DNA of 64,000 bases, taken from contig NZ_PVXO01000052.1 of NCBI RefSeq assembly GCF_002995785.1, positions 23,607 through 87,606 of the forward strand, written 5' to 3'. Both the position numbers and the translations under genes were made by a program. Below, one piece after another: positions 15,176 to 23,770 of the stretch (the first letter of the stretch is position 1; each line of letters starts with the position of its first letter). The notes beneath the pieces are model-generated. The model saw nothing but the letters and a program-made list of their open reading frames with translations, searched no databases and was not told the origin of the DNA. The stretch comes from Clostridium liquoris. Its GTDB lineage: Bacteria > Bacillota > Clostridia > Clostridiales > Clostridiaceae.

Positions 15176-16416
15176 GCAAACATCTGTTGTAGTAATGATT
15201 TCTTTTGTTCTTTTAAGTGATTTAACTTACGTTGATTAAGGGTGATAAGATTATCGAGTTGTTCAAAAAACTGTCCAATTTTCAATTGTTCACCTATACT
15301 AGGAACATCTATAATGGTTTCTCTGATTGTCTTTAATCCTAGATTCTTAATTGTGGTACCAGTTAAATTATTAAAAAAATACTCGTGTATAGCAGACGTT
15401 TGTAAGTAATAATAAATATATTTTTTATTAAAATCTCTTATTTTTATAAACGCGGTACTCTTTCCCAACATGATTTTTTCGCCTGAATACCAAGCTAAAT
15501 TACCAATTGTCCCATTTATAGACATTAATATGGTATTACAATCTAATGTTTTATCATCATCAGATTGTTCTATATAAGATACCCGTTTTGTCTCCTCAGT
15601 AATTTCAATGTTTCCATTTACTAAATTGTTTCCATTTATAAAATAAACATCGCCAGTATCTTTAAATTCTGGTGTTCCATGCAATCCATCACCTATTTTT
15701 GATGTACCATCTGATAACTTACGCTGTTCCCAAGGATCAGTAAATCCTGGGAAACGAAGTTCTGGAAAATCTTCACTATTTTTCGGAAACATTTTTTGTA
15801 ACAAACTTTTCTTCCTATCTTGCAAACGATTTAACTTACACTGATGAAGGGTGATAAGGTTATCTAACTGTGCAAAAAATTCACCAATTTTAGTTTGCTC
15901 CTCAAAACTTGGTAGTTTCAAAATAAACTTTCTTACATTCTCCATACTTAATGCTGGTTGAGATGACGTAGCTATTAGTGGGAATATAACTTCATCATAA
16001 TATGTTTTATTCCCCATCATTTGAATGATGAACTGTGGGTCGATTTCTTTTCTTAGTCTGATTCTTGCAACATTAGGAGCTAAATAGTATTTATTATCTT
16101 CAGGTATTATAGCTAATTCGCCAACAGTTCCAACATAAGTAAATAGAATATCATTCTTAAACAACTTACTTCGATTTAGTTTAGAAAAATCGCTTTGATC
16201 AATATATTTCACATCATCTAGTATTATTTTCCCACCTTTTACATTCAATCCTCGCAATGCAATTATCGTTCCTTCGTCAGAATAAGTCACATATTCAGTA
16301 AACTCAAAACCTGCAAGTTTAGTTACATCTGAAATATCCCCCAACTTATGCTGTTTCCAAGGGTCAGTGAATCCTGGAAACCTTATTTTAGGTACATTTG
16401 CTTTGCTTTTATCCAT
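15172..16416 (-). CDS. hsdS: Type I restriction-modification specificity subunit HsdS (orphan, copy 2)
   Basis: 414 aa from ATG at 16416, with AGGAG 6 bases upstream, identical in context to copy 1. The N-terminal, central (LQDRKKSLLQKMFPKN, RFPGFTDPWEQRKL) and C-terminal (NHLKEQKKSLLQQMF) conserved segments are almost the same as in copy 1, but both target-recognition domains differ (here KLAGFEFTEYVTYSDEGTI and KIGDGLHGTPEF). The protein should therefore specify a different DNA target. No hsdM or hsdR is in the window. Conserved segments in direct orientation would let the two genes exchange TRDs by homologous recombination. Whether it is expressed is unknown. Confidence 0.92.
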   Translation of the reverse strand: MDKSKANVPKIRFPGFTDPWKQHKLGDISDVTKLAGFEFTEYVTYSDEGTIIALRGLNVKGGKIILDDVKYIDQSDFSKLNRSKLFKNDILFTYVGTVGELAIIPEDNKYYLAPNVARIRLRKEIDPQFIIQMMGNKTYYDEVIFPLIATSSQPALSMENVRKFILKLPSFEEQTKIGEFFAQLDNLITLHQCKLNRLQDRKKSLLQKMFPKNSEDFPELRFPGFTDPWEQRKLSDGTSKIGDGLHGTPEFKDTGDVYFINGNNLVNGNIEITEETKRVSYIEQSDDDKTLDCNTILMSINGTIGNLAWYSGEKIMLGKSTAFIKIRDFNKKYIYYYLQTSAIHEYFFNNLTGTTIKNLGLKTIRETIIDVPSIGEQLKIGQFFEQLDNLITLNQRKLNHLKEQKKSLLQQMFA

Positions 16417-16486
16417 TTTATCTCCTATCTTAACCGTCAATTCATAGTCAACAGTTCAATAATTAATTTTAAAGTGTCATTAATAT

Positions 16487-16691
16487 CATACCTATAATAT
16501 CTAATATAATTCCAAATGTTGTTTTATTATATACTTTATTATACGCAGCCTTCTTAGGATCCTTTACCCAACCCATACCCTTTTTACCATGCCCTAGCTT
16601 TTTTAACTCATCTCTTCGCTTTCCCAATTGCCCTAATTGCCCTGGCTTTAACTGATTTTTTTAGACTTGGTTTTCTCATACCAATTTTCAT
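16487..16691 (-). pseudogene. Decayed copy of the 342-codon gene beside hsdS copy 2
   Basis: From ATG at 16691 it reads [20 protein letters not shown], then AIGKAKR and a TGA. Compared with the intact gene (2921-3949) it has a 9-base tandem duplication (GGGCAATT repeated), a TCA to TGA change creating the stop, and a 9-base loss shortly after. Homology then jumps over about 240 bases at a shared TCCAAAT and again over about 640 bases at a shared TCATTA before joining the hsdS leader. The gene is dead; its N-terminal basic module is what remains. Confidence 0.85.
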
Positions 16692-16708
16692 ACAATCACC
16701 TCATTCAT

Positions 16709-16932
16709 AATAATTTTGGGTATAAAAAGAGCTGAGGTTTTCCTCTCAGCTCTGATTTTTTGTTTAATTTTTGTTATATCTATAATTCCGCCACCCCACG
16801 GGGATTGCAGGATACATATATAATGTTCTGGTGCGTTGAATTTTATAACATAATCTAGAGCCGCTAGGTGCACTCCTGATCTTGGAGGACCTAGTATTAT
16901 TAGATCTGGCTTTTTATCAATGGTTCCTATTT
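16709..16932 (-). other. Open frame after the RDD gene, possible gene fragment
   Basis: The minus strand frame reads [20 protein letters not shown], then [20 protein letters not shown] and [20 protein letters not shown]. It starts just after the stop of the RDD gene without its own start codon and runs through the terminator at 16728. The sequence looks protein-like, perhaps the tail of a gene whose head was lost, but I cannot name a family and it may be fortuitous. Confidence 0.25.
16728..16753 (-). terminator. Intrinsic terminator
   Basis: AGAGCTGAG / CTCAGCTCT, a perfect 9-bp stem with an 8-nt loop. On the minus strand TTTTTATA follows at once; on the plus strand GATTTTTTG follows. It ends transcription from the RDD gene side before the decayed gene and hsdS. 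Confidence 0.85.
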
Positions 16933-16935
16933 ATA

Positions 16936-17322
16936 TTATTTTTCTATTTTTTCAACTCTTAAATCACGATATTTCTTTCCGATAGTATTTCCGTTTTTAC
17001 TTTCCATAATAGATGTATACAACATAGAAACAATAATAAATATAATAAGTAATACTGATCCTTTATATTCGCTCACAATTTTAAGCCCTAAAAGCTTTAA
17101 TATTACTCTATTAAAAATTAAAAGTCCTACTAATGAAATACCTGTTACAACAATAGTATCAATTAAAATAGCCATAAAGCTATTTTTAAATGAAACCCCT
17201 TTAGTTTCTTTCTTATGTGCTTCTTCTATACTATCTGAATTTTCTCCTGCAGCCTTTAAATTTTCCTTTGCTATATTATTTTCAACTTCTTCGTTCTTTA
17301 TTTCATGATTTTCTTCTGACAT
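16936..17322 (-). CDS. RDD-family membrane protein
   Basis: 128 aa from ATG at 17322 with GGAGG 8 bases upstream (the frame is open 30 bases further). It has an acidic, lysine-rich cytosolic head of about 50 residues (MSEENHEIKNEEVENN). The RDD domain follows: SFKNSFMAILIDTIVVTGIS, a second span SVLLIIFIIVSMLYTSIM, and the closing GNTIGKKYRDLRV motif, the family hallmark. RDD proteins are small membrane proteins, some linked to Na+ or osmotic transport, mostly uncharacterised. It is a single gene, divergent from the lipoteichoic-acid-synthase-type gene, 298 bases apart. Confidence 0.85.
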   Translation of the reverse strand: MSEENHEIKNEEVENNIAKENLKAAGENSDSIEEAHKKETKGVSFKNSFMAILIDTIVVTGISLVGLLIFNRVILKLLGLKIVSEYKGSVLLIIFIIVSMLYTSIMESKNGNTIGKKYRDLRVEKIEK

Positions 17323-17620
17323 GTAAAATTCCTCCATTCTTTTATAATGCATAATCCATATAAATATTATTATGCAATAGTATTTAGATAATGTAAATAC
17401 ATTGACTAATATAAATTTAAGTATTAGAATATAAACCGTGCAAAAAATCCTTCAATTATATATAGGAATTAGATATATATATTTTTATTGTTTGTTTCCA
17501 GTTTATTCACATATTGTTATAATGAAATACATAACTTTATCATATACTTTTTAATGTTAGGTTAAGGTTAGTTTAATTTTTTACATAGAATGAGAGTATT
17601 TTTTGGGGGGCAATTATCAA

Positions 17621-19501
17621 ATGAGTAAAATTTCAAGTAAAATATTGAATTATTTAGATATTATATTTTTTATAGTGTTTATCAGCATAAAGCTTTTGTG
17701 TTTTGGAGGACAAATTGAAACAGGATATTTTTCATATAAAAATCTTTTTTCTCCTGTATTTGCTTCAGTTATAATTTTAGCCTCTTTGGCTTTTTTATTT
17801 AATACAAAGGGTAGAAGAAAGTTTCTTTTTATATGCAATTTAATTATAAGTTTGTTTATTATTATTGATTTAAATTATTTTAGGTATTTTAAAGATGTTA
17901 TTTCCATACCTGCAATTATTAACGGTCTTCTATTAGGGCCTGTGAAATCTAGTATTGAAAACTTATTCAAAGCAACTGATTTGCTTTATGTTTTAGACTT
18001 GGTTGTATTCTCTATACTACGCAAACATTCTAAATATGGTAAAAGGTATAGTAAAAAATATAGCAAAAAGGTTAATTTACCTTTTTCACAAAGATTAGTT
18101 CCTTTTTTATGCTTATTTATTTTAGGAGCATCAATGAATACTGTTAGTTTTATTAAGCTTTCAAAAGAACAGCCTAGATTGATTAGTACTATGTATAATA
18201 AAGTATATATAGCCAAAAACTTAGGGGATTTAAATTATCACTATCTGGATATTTTTAATTTCTTGAGTAATTCCATAAGTAAAAAAGCCCCTGTATCAGC
18301 ACAGGCTCAAGAGGAAGTAAAGGGCTTTCTGCAAACTAATTCAGAAAAGCCTACAGAAAACTTAAAAGGTGCAGGAGTGGGAAAAAATTTAATAGTAATT
18401 CAGGTGGAAGCCCTTCAAGCTTTTCCAATAAATCGGAAGGTTAATGGAGTGGAAATCACACCAAATTTAAATAAATGGATTAAAAAAAGTGCGTATTTTA
18501 ATAATTATTTTTATCAAACTGCTGCTGGCGGAACCTCTGATGCTGAGTTTTTATCAAATAACTCTCTTTATCCAACAGATTCAGGTTCAGTAACCTATAT
18601 GTATACAGGAAATGAATTTAATGCATTGCCAAAAGCTATGGTAAATGAAGGCTATACCACTGCTGCTTTTCATGGCTACAGAGAAAGCTTTTGGAATAGA
18701 AATATAATGTATCCTAAATATGGCTTCCAAAATTTCTATGGCGAAAAAAGCTATAATATTGACGAAAAAATTGGGCTAGGTTTAAGTGATAAATCCTTTT
18801 TTAATCAAGCTTTTGAAAAAATAAAGGCATTGCCACAGCCATATTATTCCTTTATGGTTACCTTGTCCAGTCATTTCCCTTATGATGATGTTACAAAATA
18901 TGGGGATTTTAATGTAGAAGATTTAGATGGCACACTAGTTGGAAATTATTTAAAAGCTATACATTATACAGATGAACAGTTGGGTATGTTTTTGGATAAA
19001 TTGGATAAGGAAGGAATAACCAAGAATTCCATAATTGTTGTATATGGTGATCATTATGCCATCCCAAAGAAAAATGATAAAGAATTAGCAAAATTTTTAG
19101 GCACCAATGGTTTTACAGACCTTCAGTGGATGGAATTACAAAAGGTTCCTATGTTAATCCATTTTCCTAATGATAAGCATAGTGGAACTTACCCAATATA
19201 TGGCGGTCAAATAGACCTTTACCCTACTTTAGCTAATATGTTTAATCTTCCATCTTCAAATATGATGGGAAAGGATTTATTTAATTCAAAACAAGGAAAA
19301 GTAATATTTAGAAATGGTTCCTTTAGTGATGGAAATATGTTTTATCTTTCCCCTCAGAATACCTATTATGATATAAAGACAGGACAGGCGATACAGGAAA
19401 ATGACAATTTAAAAAATGCAAAAGAAGCCACTATAAATCAGCTAGAATACTCGGATTTAATTCTTAAGCATAATTTAATAAAGAAATTCAATGAAAACTA
19501 A
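17621..19501 (+). CDS. ltaS: Lipoteichoic acid synthase-type membrane sulfatase-fold enzyme
   Basis: 626 aa from ATG at 17621, 10 bases after GGGGGG (a TTG at 17603 is in frame but lies before the binding site). Five N-terminal membrane spans fill about residues 10-180, a linker ends in an AQAQ motif, and the extracellular sulfatase-fold domain follows. Active-site features are the metal-ligand Glu in VIQVEALQ, the nucleophile Thr at about 305 in AGGTSDAEF, and the YGDHYA motif near 480. LtaS-type enzymes transfer glycerol phosphate from phosphatidylglycerol to a growing chain outside the membrane. The organism may make lipoteichoic acid or a related polymer, so the symbol is by family. Followed by a strong terminator. 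Confidence 0.88.
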   Translation: MSKISSKILNYLDIIFFIVFISIKLLCFGGQIETGYFSYKNLFSPVFASVIILASLAFLFNTKGRRKFLFICNLIISLFIIIDLNYFRYFKDVISIPAIINGLLLGPVKSSIENLFKATDLLYVLDLVVFSILRKHSKYGKRYSKKYSKKVNLPFSQRLVPFLCLFILGASMNTVSFIKLSKEQPRLISTMYNKVYIAKNLGDLNYHYLDIFNFLSNSISKKAPVSAQAQEEVKGFLQTNSEKPTENLKGAGVGKNLIVIQVEALQAFPINRKVNGVEITPNLNKWIKKSAYFNNYFYQTAAGGTSDAEFLSNNSLYPTDSGSVTYMYTGNEFNALPKAMVNEGYTTAAFHGYRESFWNRNIMYPKYGFQNFYGEKSYNIDEKIGLGLSDKSFFNQAFEKIKALPQPYYSFMVTLSSHFPYDDVTKYGDFNVEDLDGTLVGNYLKAIHYTDEQLGMFLDKLDKEGITKNSIIVVYGDHYAIPKKNDKELAKFLGTNGFTDLQWMELQKVPMLIHFPNDKHSGTYPIYGGQIDLYPTLANMFNLPSSNMMGKDLFNSKQGKVIFRNGSFSDGNMFYLSPQNTYYDIKTGQAIQENDNLKNAKEATINQLEYSDLILKHNLIKKFNEN

Positions 19502-19502
19502 A

Positions 19503-19536
19503 AAATAGTCGGTGGACTGCAGTCTACCGACTATTT
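19503..19536. terminator. Bidirectional terminator
   Basis: AAATAGTCGGT and ACCGACTATTT arms with a further paired GACT/AGTC core, flanked by A-run and T-run, between the convergent ltaS-type and TSUP genes. Confidence 0.9.
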
Positions 19537-19538
19537 TT

Positions 19539-20315
19539 TTATAGCATAATCAATTCATATAACATTTTTACAGCAACTAAAAGAGACATGGTAACAAATA
19601 TTGGTTTTATGAACTTGGCCCCTTCTTTTAGTGCAAGTTTTGTTCCAACAATAGCTCCAAATACCATGAATATGGACATTGGAATACCCATTAGGTAATA
19701 TATCTTACCTTTTATTGCAAAAAGAATTAAGGAAGTAAAATTACTGGTAAGGTTCATTGCTTTTGCATTTCCACTGGCTCTTACAAAATCAAATCCATAT
19801 ATTTTGATAAGGCCAAAGATTAAAAATGAACCAACTCCTGGTCCAAAGAAGCCATCATAAAATCCCATTGCAAAAGCAAATATGCCACCTAATATCAATG
19901 TCTTTTTAGTAGTGCCTTCAAAATTATCCTCCAGCCCTATAGTCTTTGAGAAAAGGCTATAAATTCCAACTCCTAATAATAACACCAAAACTATTGGCTT
20001 TAATACATTGGAATCAATAAGTAATACCGTTGTAACCCCAGTACATGCTCCTAAGAAAGTAAAAGGTAATAATACTTTTAAAATATCCTTGTCTACTTTT
20101 CCAGATTGAGCAAATTTAGCAGTACTTACAATAGAACCACATGTAGCTGAAAACTTATTTGTACCTAATGTAAAATGAGGTGGAAATCCTACAAGAAAAT
20201 ATGCAGGTAAACTTATCAACCCACCTCCGCCGGCAATAGAATCTACAAATGATGCTAAAAATCCTGCTGCACATAGAAAGAGAATCTTGTACACAATTGG
20301 GATGTTAGCTAACAC
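19539..20315 (-). CDS. TSUP (TauE/SafE) family membrane permease
   Basis: 258 aa from a GTG start with AAGGAGG upstream. It has about eight membrane spans and the TSUP hallmark in the first repeat (LASFVDSIAGGGGLISLPAY) with the matching second-repeat motif DGFFGPGVGSFLI. The family exports or imports small sulfur-containing or organic anions (sulfite, sulfoacetate, sulfonates). The substrate is not given by the sequence. It is a single gene in convergent arrangement with the ltaS-type gene; no sulfur-metabolism gene is nearby. Confidence 0.9.
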   Translation of the reverse strand: MLANIPIVYKILFLCAAGFLASFVDSIAGGGGLISLPAYFLVGFPPHFTLGTNKFSATCGSIVSTAKFAQSGKVDKDILKVLLPFTFLGACTGVTTVLLIDSNVLKPIVLVLLLGVGIYSLFSKTIGLEDNFEGTTKKTLILGGIFAFAMGFYDGFFGPGVGSFLIFGLIKIYGFDFVRASGNAKAMNLTSNFTSLILFAIKGKIYYLMGIPMSIFMVFGAIVGTKLALKEGAKFIKPIFVTMSLLVAVKMLYELIML

Positions 20316-20451
20316 GAAAAGCCCTCCTTAAATAGCATTTTTAATTAAAATAATTTTTAGTATATTATATTTTCTAATAATTCTATTATAGCATGAGGCT
20401 CCTGCTTTTCATATAGAAAAGGCGAAAATATGGATATTTAATGCAAAAAAA

Positions 20452-20481
20452 GAAGTATTCCTCATTAAGAAAGAATACTTC
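20452..20481 (-). terminator. Intrinsic terminator of the first PepV-type gene
   Basis: GAAGTATTC / GAATACTTC stem with a 12-nt loop; on the minus strand a run of seven T follows. It sits 12 bases after the stop of the dipeptidase gene. Confidence 0.85.
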
Positions 20482-20492
20482 ACTTATATAAA

Positions 20493-21884
20493 TTATTTTG
20501 CTAATTCATATATTGCGTGAGCATATATTTTTGCATTCATTATCAAATCTTCAATTTCTATATATTCATTTACCTGATGGTCTAAATCAGGCTTTCCTGG
20601 GAAAATTGGTCCATAGGCCACTATATTAGGCATTTCCTTGGCATAAGTTCCTCCTCCAATAGCAAGTGGTTCCTTTTTCTCACCTGTCTGTTCTGTATAT
20701 ACTTTTAATAAAGTTTTAATTAATTCATGATCCTTTGGAAAATACAAAGGTGCCATGTGGTCCATATCTTCTATTCTCATACCTGTACCTTCTAAAGTTT
20801 TTTCAAAAGGTTTTATCATGTCTTCAAAGGTGTAGGTTACAGGATATCTTAAATTTAATCCCAAGGAAACTTTATCTTCTGTCATATCAATGGTACCCAC
20901 ATTAAAAGATAGCTTTCCTGATTCTTCATCTTCTAGAGCTACTCCAAAGGATTCTCCATGACATTCAAAACCAACATGTTTATTGAAGAAATCTAGAAAT
21001 TCATGTATATCCGTGCCTTCCATTGGTAAAGATGCCAAGAATAAAAACATTTGCATTATAGCATTTATTCCAAGTTCCGGTAAACTTCCATGGGTAGAAA
21101 CTCCTATAGACTTTATCACTACCATATCGCTTTTTATGTGAGCTGTTAAATTAAAATCATTATGCAACTTAAATTTTTCTAAAGCCTTTATTATGCAGTC
21201 CTTTTCTTTAGCCCATATTCCTGCTTCACAATAATCAGGAACCATATTAACTCTTTGTCCACCCTTTATATACTTTATACATATATCTTCTGTGGATATA
21301 TTCTTTAAGTCCTTTACTACATTAAAAGAAGTTATCCCTTTTTCTGCATATATAAGCGGGTATTCTGCATCTGGAGTAAATCCTGCTATTGGTGGTTTTT
21401 CTCTTTCTAAATAATATTCCATTTCCTTAGAACCAGTTTCTTCATTGGTTCCAAATATTATTCTTACTTTCTTAGATAAAGGTAAATTTAAATCTTTTAT
21501 AGCTTTTAGTCCATATAATGCTGCCATTATAGGTCCTTTATCATCTAGAGCACCTCTGCCATATATCTTGCCCTCATGTATTTCCGCTGCATAAGGCGGA
21601 TATTTCCAGCCATCGCCCTCTGGTACAATATCTAAATGTCCCAATATACCTATATAGTCTTCCCCTTCCCCATATTCTGCGTATCCTACATATCCATCTA
21701 AATTCTTAGTGTTAAACCCTAATCTTCTAGAAATTTTTAGTGCACATTCTAAAGCTTTAGATACGCCCTCTCCAAAAGGCATATCTTCTTTTTCTTCTTC
21801 CCCAACACTTTTTATTCTCATAATTTCCTGAGTTGATTCTATTATCTCCTCTTTTAATTCGTTAATTTTCCTATTTAATTTCAT
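20493..21884 (-). CDS. pepV: PepV/Sapep-type M20 dipeptidase, copy 1
   Basis: 463 aa, typical length for the family. Metal and catalytic residues are visible: GHLDIVPEGDGW (HxD, about residue 82), GALDDKGP (bridging Asp), NEETGS (general base and ligand Glu pair), TPDAEYP, and the C-terminal GGGTYAKEMPN. These zinc or manganese enzymes cleave dipeptides and some aminoacyl amides in the cytosol. A second copy sits at 25.0-26.4 kb, with an epimerase, DUF3870 and a DUF819 permease between them on the same strand, so the set looks like a peptide-scavenging locus. A terminator follows the gene. The start has AGAGGT upstream. Confidence 0.93.
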   Translation of the reverse strand: MKLNRKINELKEEIIESTQEIMRIKSVGEEEKEDMPFGEGVSKALECALKISRRLGFNTKNLDGYVGYAEYGEGEDYIGILGHLDIVPEGDGWKYPPYAAEIHEGKIYGRGALDDKGPIMAALYGLKAIKDLNLPLSKKVRIIFGTNEETGSKEMEYYLEREKPPIAGFTPDAEYPLIYAEKGITSFNVVKDLKNISTEDICIKYIKGGQRVNMVPDYCEAGIWAKEKDCIIKALEKFKLHNDFNLTAHIKSDMVVIKSIGVSTHGSLPELGINAIMQMFLFLASLPMEGTDIHEFLDFFNKHVGFECHGESFGVALEDEESGKLSFNVGTIDMTEDKVSLGLNLRYPVTYTFEDMIKPFEKTLEGTGMRIEDMDHMAPLYFPKDHELIKTLLKVYTEQTGEKKEPLAIGGGTYAKEMPNIVAYGPIFPGKPDLDHQVNEYIEIEDLIMNAKIYAHAIYELAK

Positions 21885-22048
21885 TTCTCTACCTCCAGTG
21901 AAAGTATTTAAGCCCTGCTCCAGATGTCTTATACGATAATATTATTAATTATATTATACATTGATTATGTCATAGTGTCAGCATCATTTATAAAATTTGT
22001 TTTAATTTACTGTAATATTATTCCAAGCCATTATAAAAATATACATAA

Positions 22049-22095
22049 AAAAGGAGCAGATAAGTTCAATGGATTCTTTCTAACCTGCTCCTTTT
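22049..22095 (-). terminator. Intrinsic terminator after the dipeptide epimerase gene
   Basis: AAAAGGAGCAG / CTGCTCCTTTT arms around a 25-nt loop; on the minus strand a T-run follows. It lies 30 bases past the epimerase stop. Confidence 0.8.
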
Positions 22096-22124
22096 ATATA
22101 TTTATTCTATAACTGAGTCCATGC

Positions 22125-23219
22125 CTAATAATTTAGATATTTAGTGCCATTAATTTTTCTAATTCCAAGCCCCGGTTCATCATTTAGTGTGATTTTATAT
22201 TCATTGAAAATTGCTCCCCCCTCTACAGGGTCTTCACTGCATAAAACCGGACCATCTAAATCTATCTTTGTAATAATGCTCTTAGCCGCTGCCAAATGCA
22301 CTGCTGCATTTACACTTACCTTAGCTTCCAGCATACACCCTATCATACATTCCACACCATATATTTCCGCCAAGGAACATATTTTAAGTGCATTGTGCAA
22401 GCCTCCTGTTTTCATAAGCTTTATATTTATAAGATCTGCTGCCCTTCTTTGAAGTATAGTTAAAGCATCCTCTGGTGAAAATACACTTTCATCTGCTAAC
22501 ACTGGTATGGAAACATTATCTGTTACAAATTTTAATCCTTCTATATCATGGGCTGCTACAGGTTGCTCAACAAATTCAATCTGCAAACCCTCATCTTCCA
22601 TCTTTCTTAAAGTTTGAACAGCTTCTTTAGGTTTCCAGCCTTGATTGGCATCTATTCTAAGTTTTACATCATATCCTACTGCCTTTCTTATAGCTTTCAT
22701 TCTTTCTATATCCAATAAAGCATTCTTTCCAACTTTTATTTTTAAGGTTGTATATCCTCTTTTAATAGCATCTAAACTGTCCTTTGCCATTTCTTCAGGA
22801 TCATTTACGCTTATAGTTATATCTGTGGTTATTTCTTTCCTATAACCCCCTAATAATTTGTATAGAGGGGCATTATATAGTTGTCCATAAAGATCATGTA
22901 AAGCAATATCTATGGCGGCCTTAGCACTAGTATTTTTTATTAATGATTTATCTAGTTTTATCATTATTTCTTCAAAATTTTCTATATCCATACCAATTAT
23001 ATTTTTCTTTATATGTTCTTCTATGGCCCCTATTATAGCTCCCTTGGTATCCCCAGTAATAACTCCAGTAGGTGGAGCTTCCCCAAAGCCTATATTTCCT
23101 GTGTCTGTATGCACTTCCACAATTATATCTTCCACACTATTTACTGTCCTTAAGGCAGTTTTAAAAGGTGTTTTTAATGGAACAGAAATTTGTCCTATTT
23201 TAATATCTGTAATTTTCAT
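22125..23219 (-). CDS. Dipeptide epimerase (enolase superfamily, YkfB-like)
   Basis: 364 aa; AGGAGG precedes the ATG. It has an N-terminal capping domain and a C-terminal TIM barrel with the muconate-lactonizing subgroup residues: KIKVG (KxK, about 160), DANQGW (metal Asp, about 190), EQPV (metal Glu), ADES (metal Asp) and NIKLMKTGG (second catalytic Lys). Members such as YkfB interconvert L-Ala-D-Glu and L-Ala-L-Glu from murein turnover, allowing later cleavage by dipeptidases. The two PepV-type genes on either side fit that route. The exact dipeptide is not certain, since the subgroup has several specificities. Terminators lie on both sides, so it may be its own unit. Confidence 0.9.
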   Translation of the reverse strand: MKITDIKIGQISVPLKTPFKTALRTVNSVEDIIVEVHTDTGNIGFGEAPPTGVITGDTKGAIIGAIEEHIKKNIIGMDIENFEEIMIKLDKSLIKNTSAKAAIDIALHDLYGQLYNAPLYKLLGGYRKEITTDITISVNDPEEMAKDSLDAIKRGYTTLKIKVGKNALLDIERMKAIRKAVGYDVKLRIDANQGWKPKEAVQTLRKMEDEGLQIEFVEQPVAAHDIEGLKFVTDNVSIPVLADESVFSPEDALTILQRRAADLINIKLMKTGGLHNALKICSLAEIYGVECMIGCMLEAKVSVNAAVHLAAAKSIITKIDLDGPVLCSEDPVEGGAIFNEYKITLNDEPGLGIRKINGTKYLNY

Positions 23220-23265
23220 ATATATTACCTCCTGTTTAATTAAATTTCTAAATTAAAATAAAAAA

Positions 23266-23299
23266 CCAGCAAAAGCATACTATTTCCTGCTTTTACTGG
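23266..23299 (-). terminator. Terminator between DUF3870 and epimerase genes
   Basis: CCAGCAAAAGCA / TGCTTTTACTGG stem (one mismatch); on the minus strand followed by TTTTTTATTTT. It lies 45 bases upstream of the epimerase start, so the epimerase may depend on its own promoter or on read-through. Confidence 0.75.
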
Positions 23300-23358
23300 C
23301 TTTTACTTACTCCGATATAAACAAGCATTTTTATATCTTATTAAATAAAACAGTAATT

Positions 23359-23685
23359 CTAAAAATATCTTTCTTTTATTTCATTATATTTTTTAACTGC
23401 GTCCTTATAGGCTACTATTATTGCCCTTTGAGAGGAACCATGATATCTTCTTTTAATTTCTTCTTCGAGTTTCAAATCAAACTCTATGAGGCTTCTCCCA
23501 ATAAATAGACTCTTAATAAATTCATCAGTAGTTCTTATAGTGGCAGAGCAGCTTAAATCTACTATGGTATCATTCTTCATTTCCACCACAAATCCTATGA
23601 AAAATGAATTAAATCTATTGGTAATTGCATTGTCTGTATTGGTTTTTGAATTACCCACTACATATACTGTATCATCATTGTACAT
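23359..23685 (-). CDS. DUF3870 family protein
   Basis: 108 aa from ATG at 23685 with GGGGTGG 5 bases upstream (a GTG at 23694 is in frame). The pattern YVVGNSKTN at the start, FFIGFVVEMKNDTIVDLSCSA in the middle and RYHGSSQRAIIVAYKDA near the end is that of DUF3870, small soluble proteins of unknown activity usually found beside dipeptide epimerases or DUF819 permeases in Firmicutes. Here it lies between those two, so a role in peptide or cyclic-peptide metabolism is likely by context only. Confidence 0.8.
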   Translation of the reverse strand: MYNDDTVYVVGNSKTNTDNAITNRFNSFFIGFVVEMKNDTIVDLSCSATIRTTDEFIKSLFIGRSLIEFDLKLEEEIKRRYHGSSQRAIIVAYKDAVKKYNEIKERYF

Positions 23686-23770
23686 AAGTACCACCCCTGT
23701 AGTTATTATATAATGATGCAGCTTATTTGTCTATTCTGAACTCCTTGGCTATTACTTTAGATATATAAAA

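Noticed and set aside
16688..16873. 61-codon protein after the RDD gene as a true gene
   Set aside because: It has no binding site, runs through a strong terminator and ends inside the start region of the decayed gene; kept only as a possible fragment.
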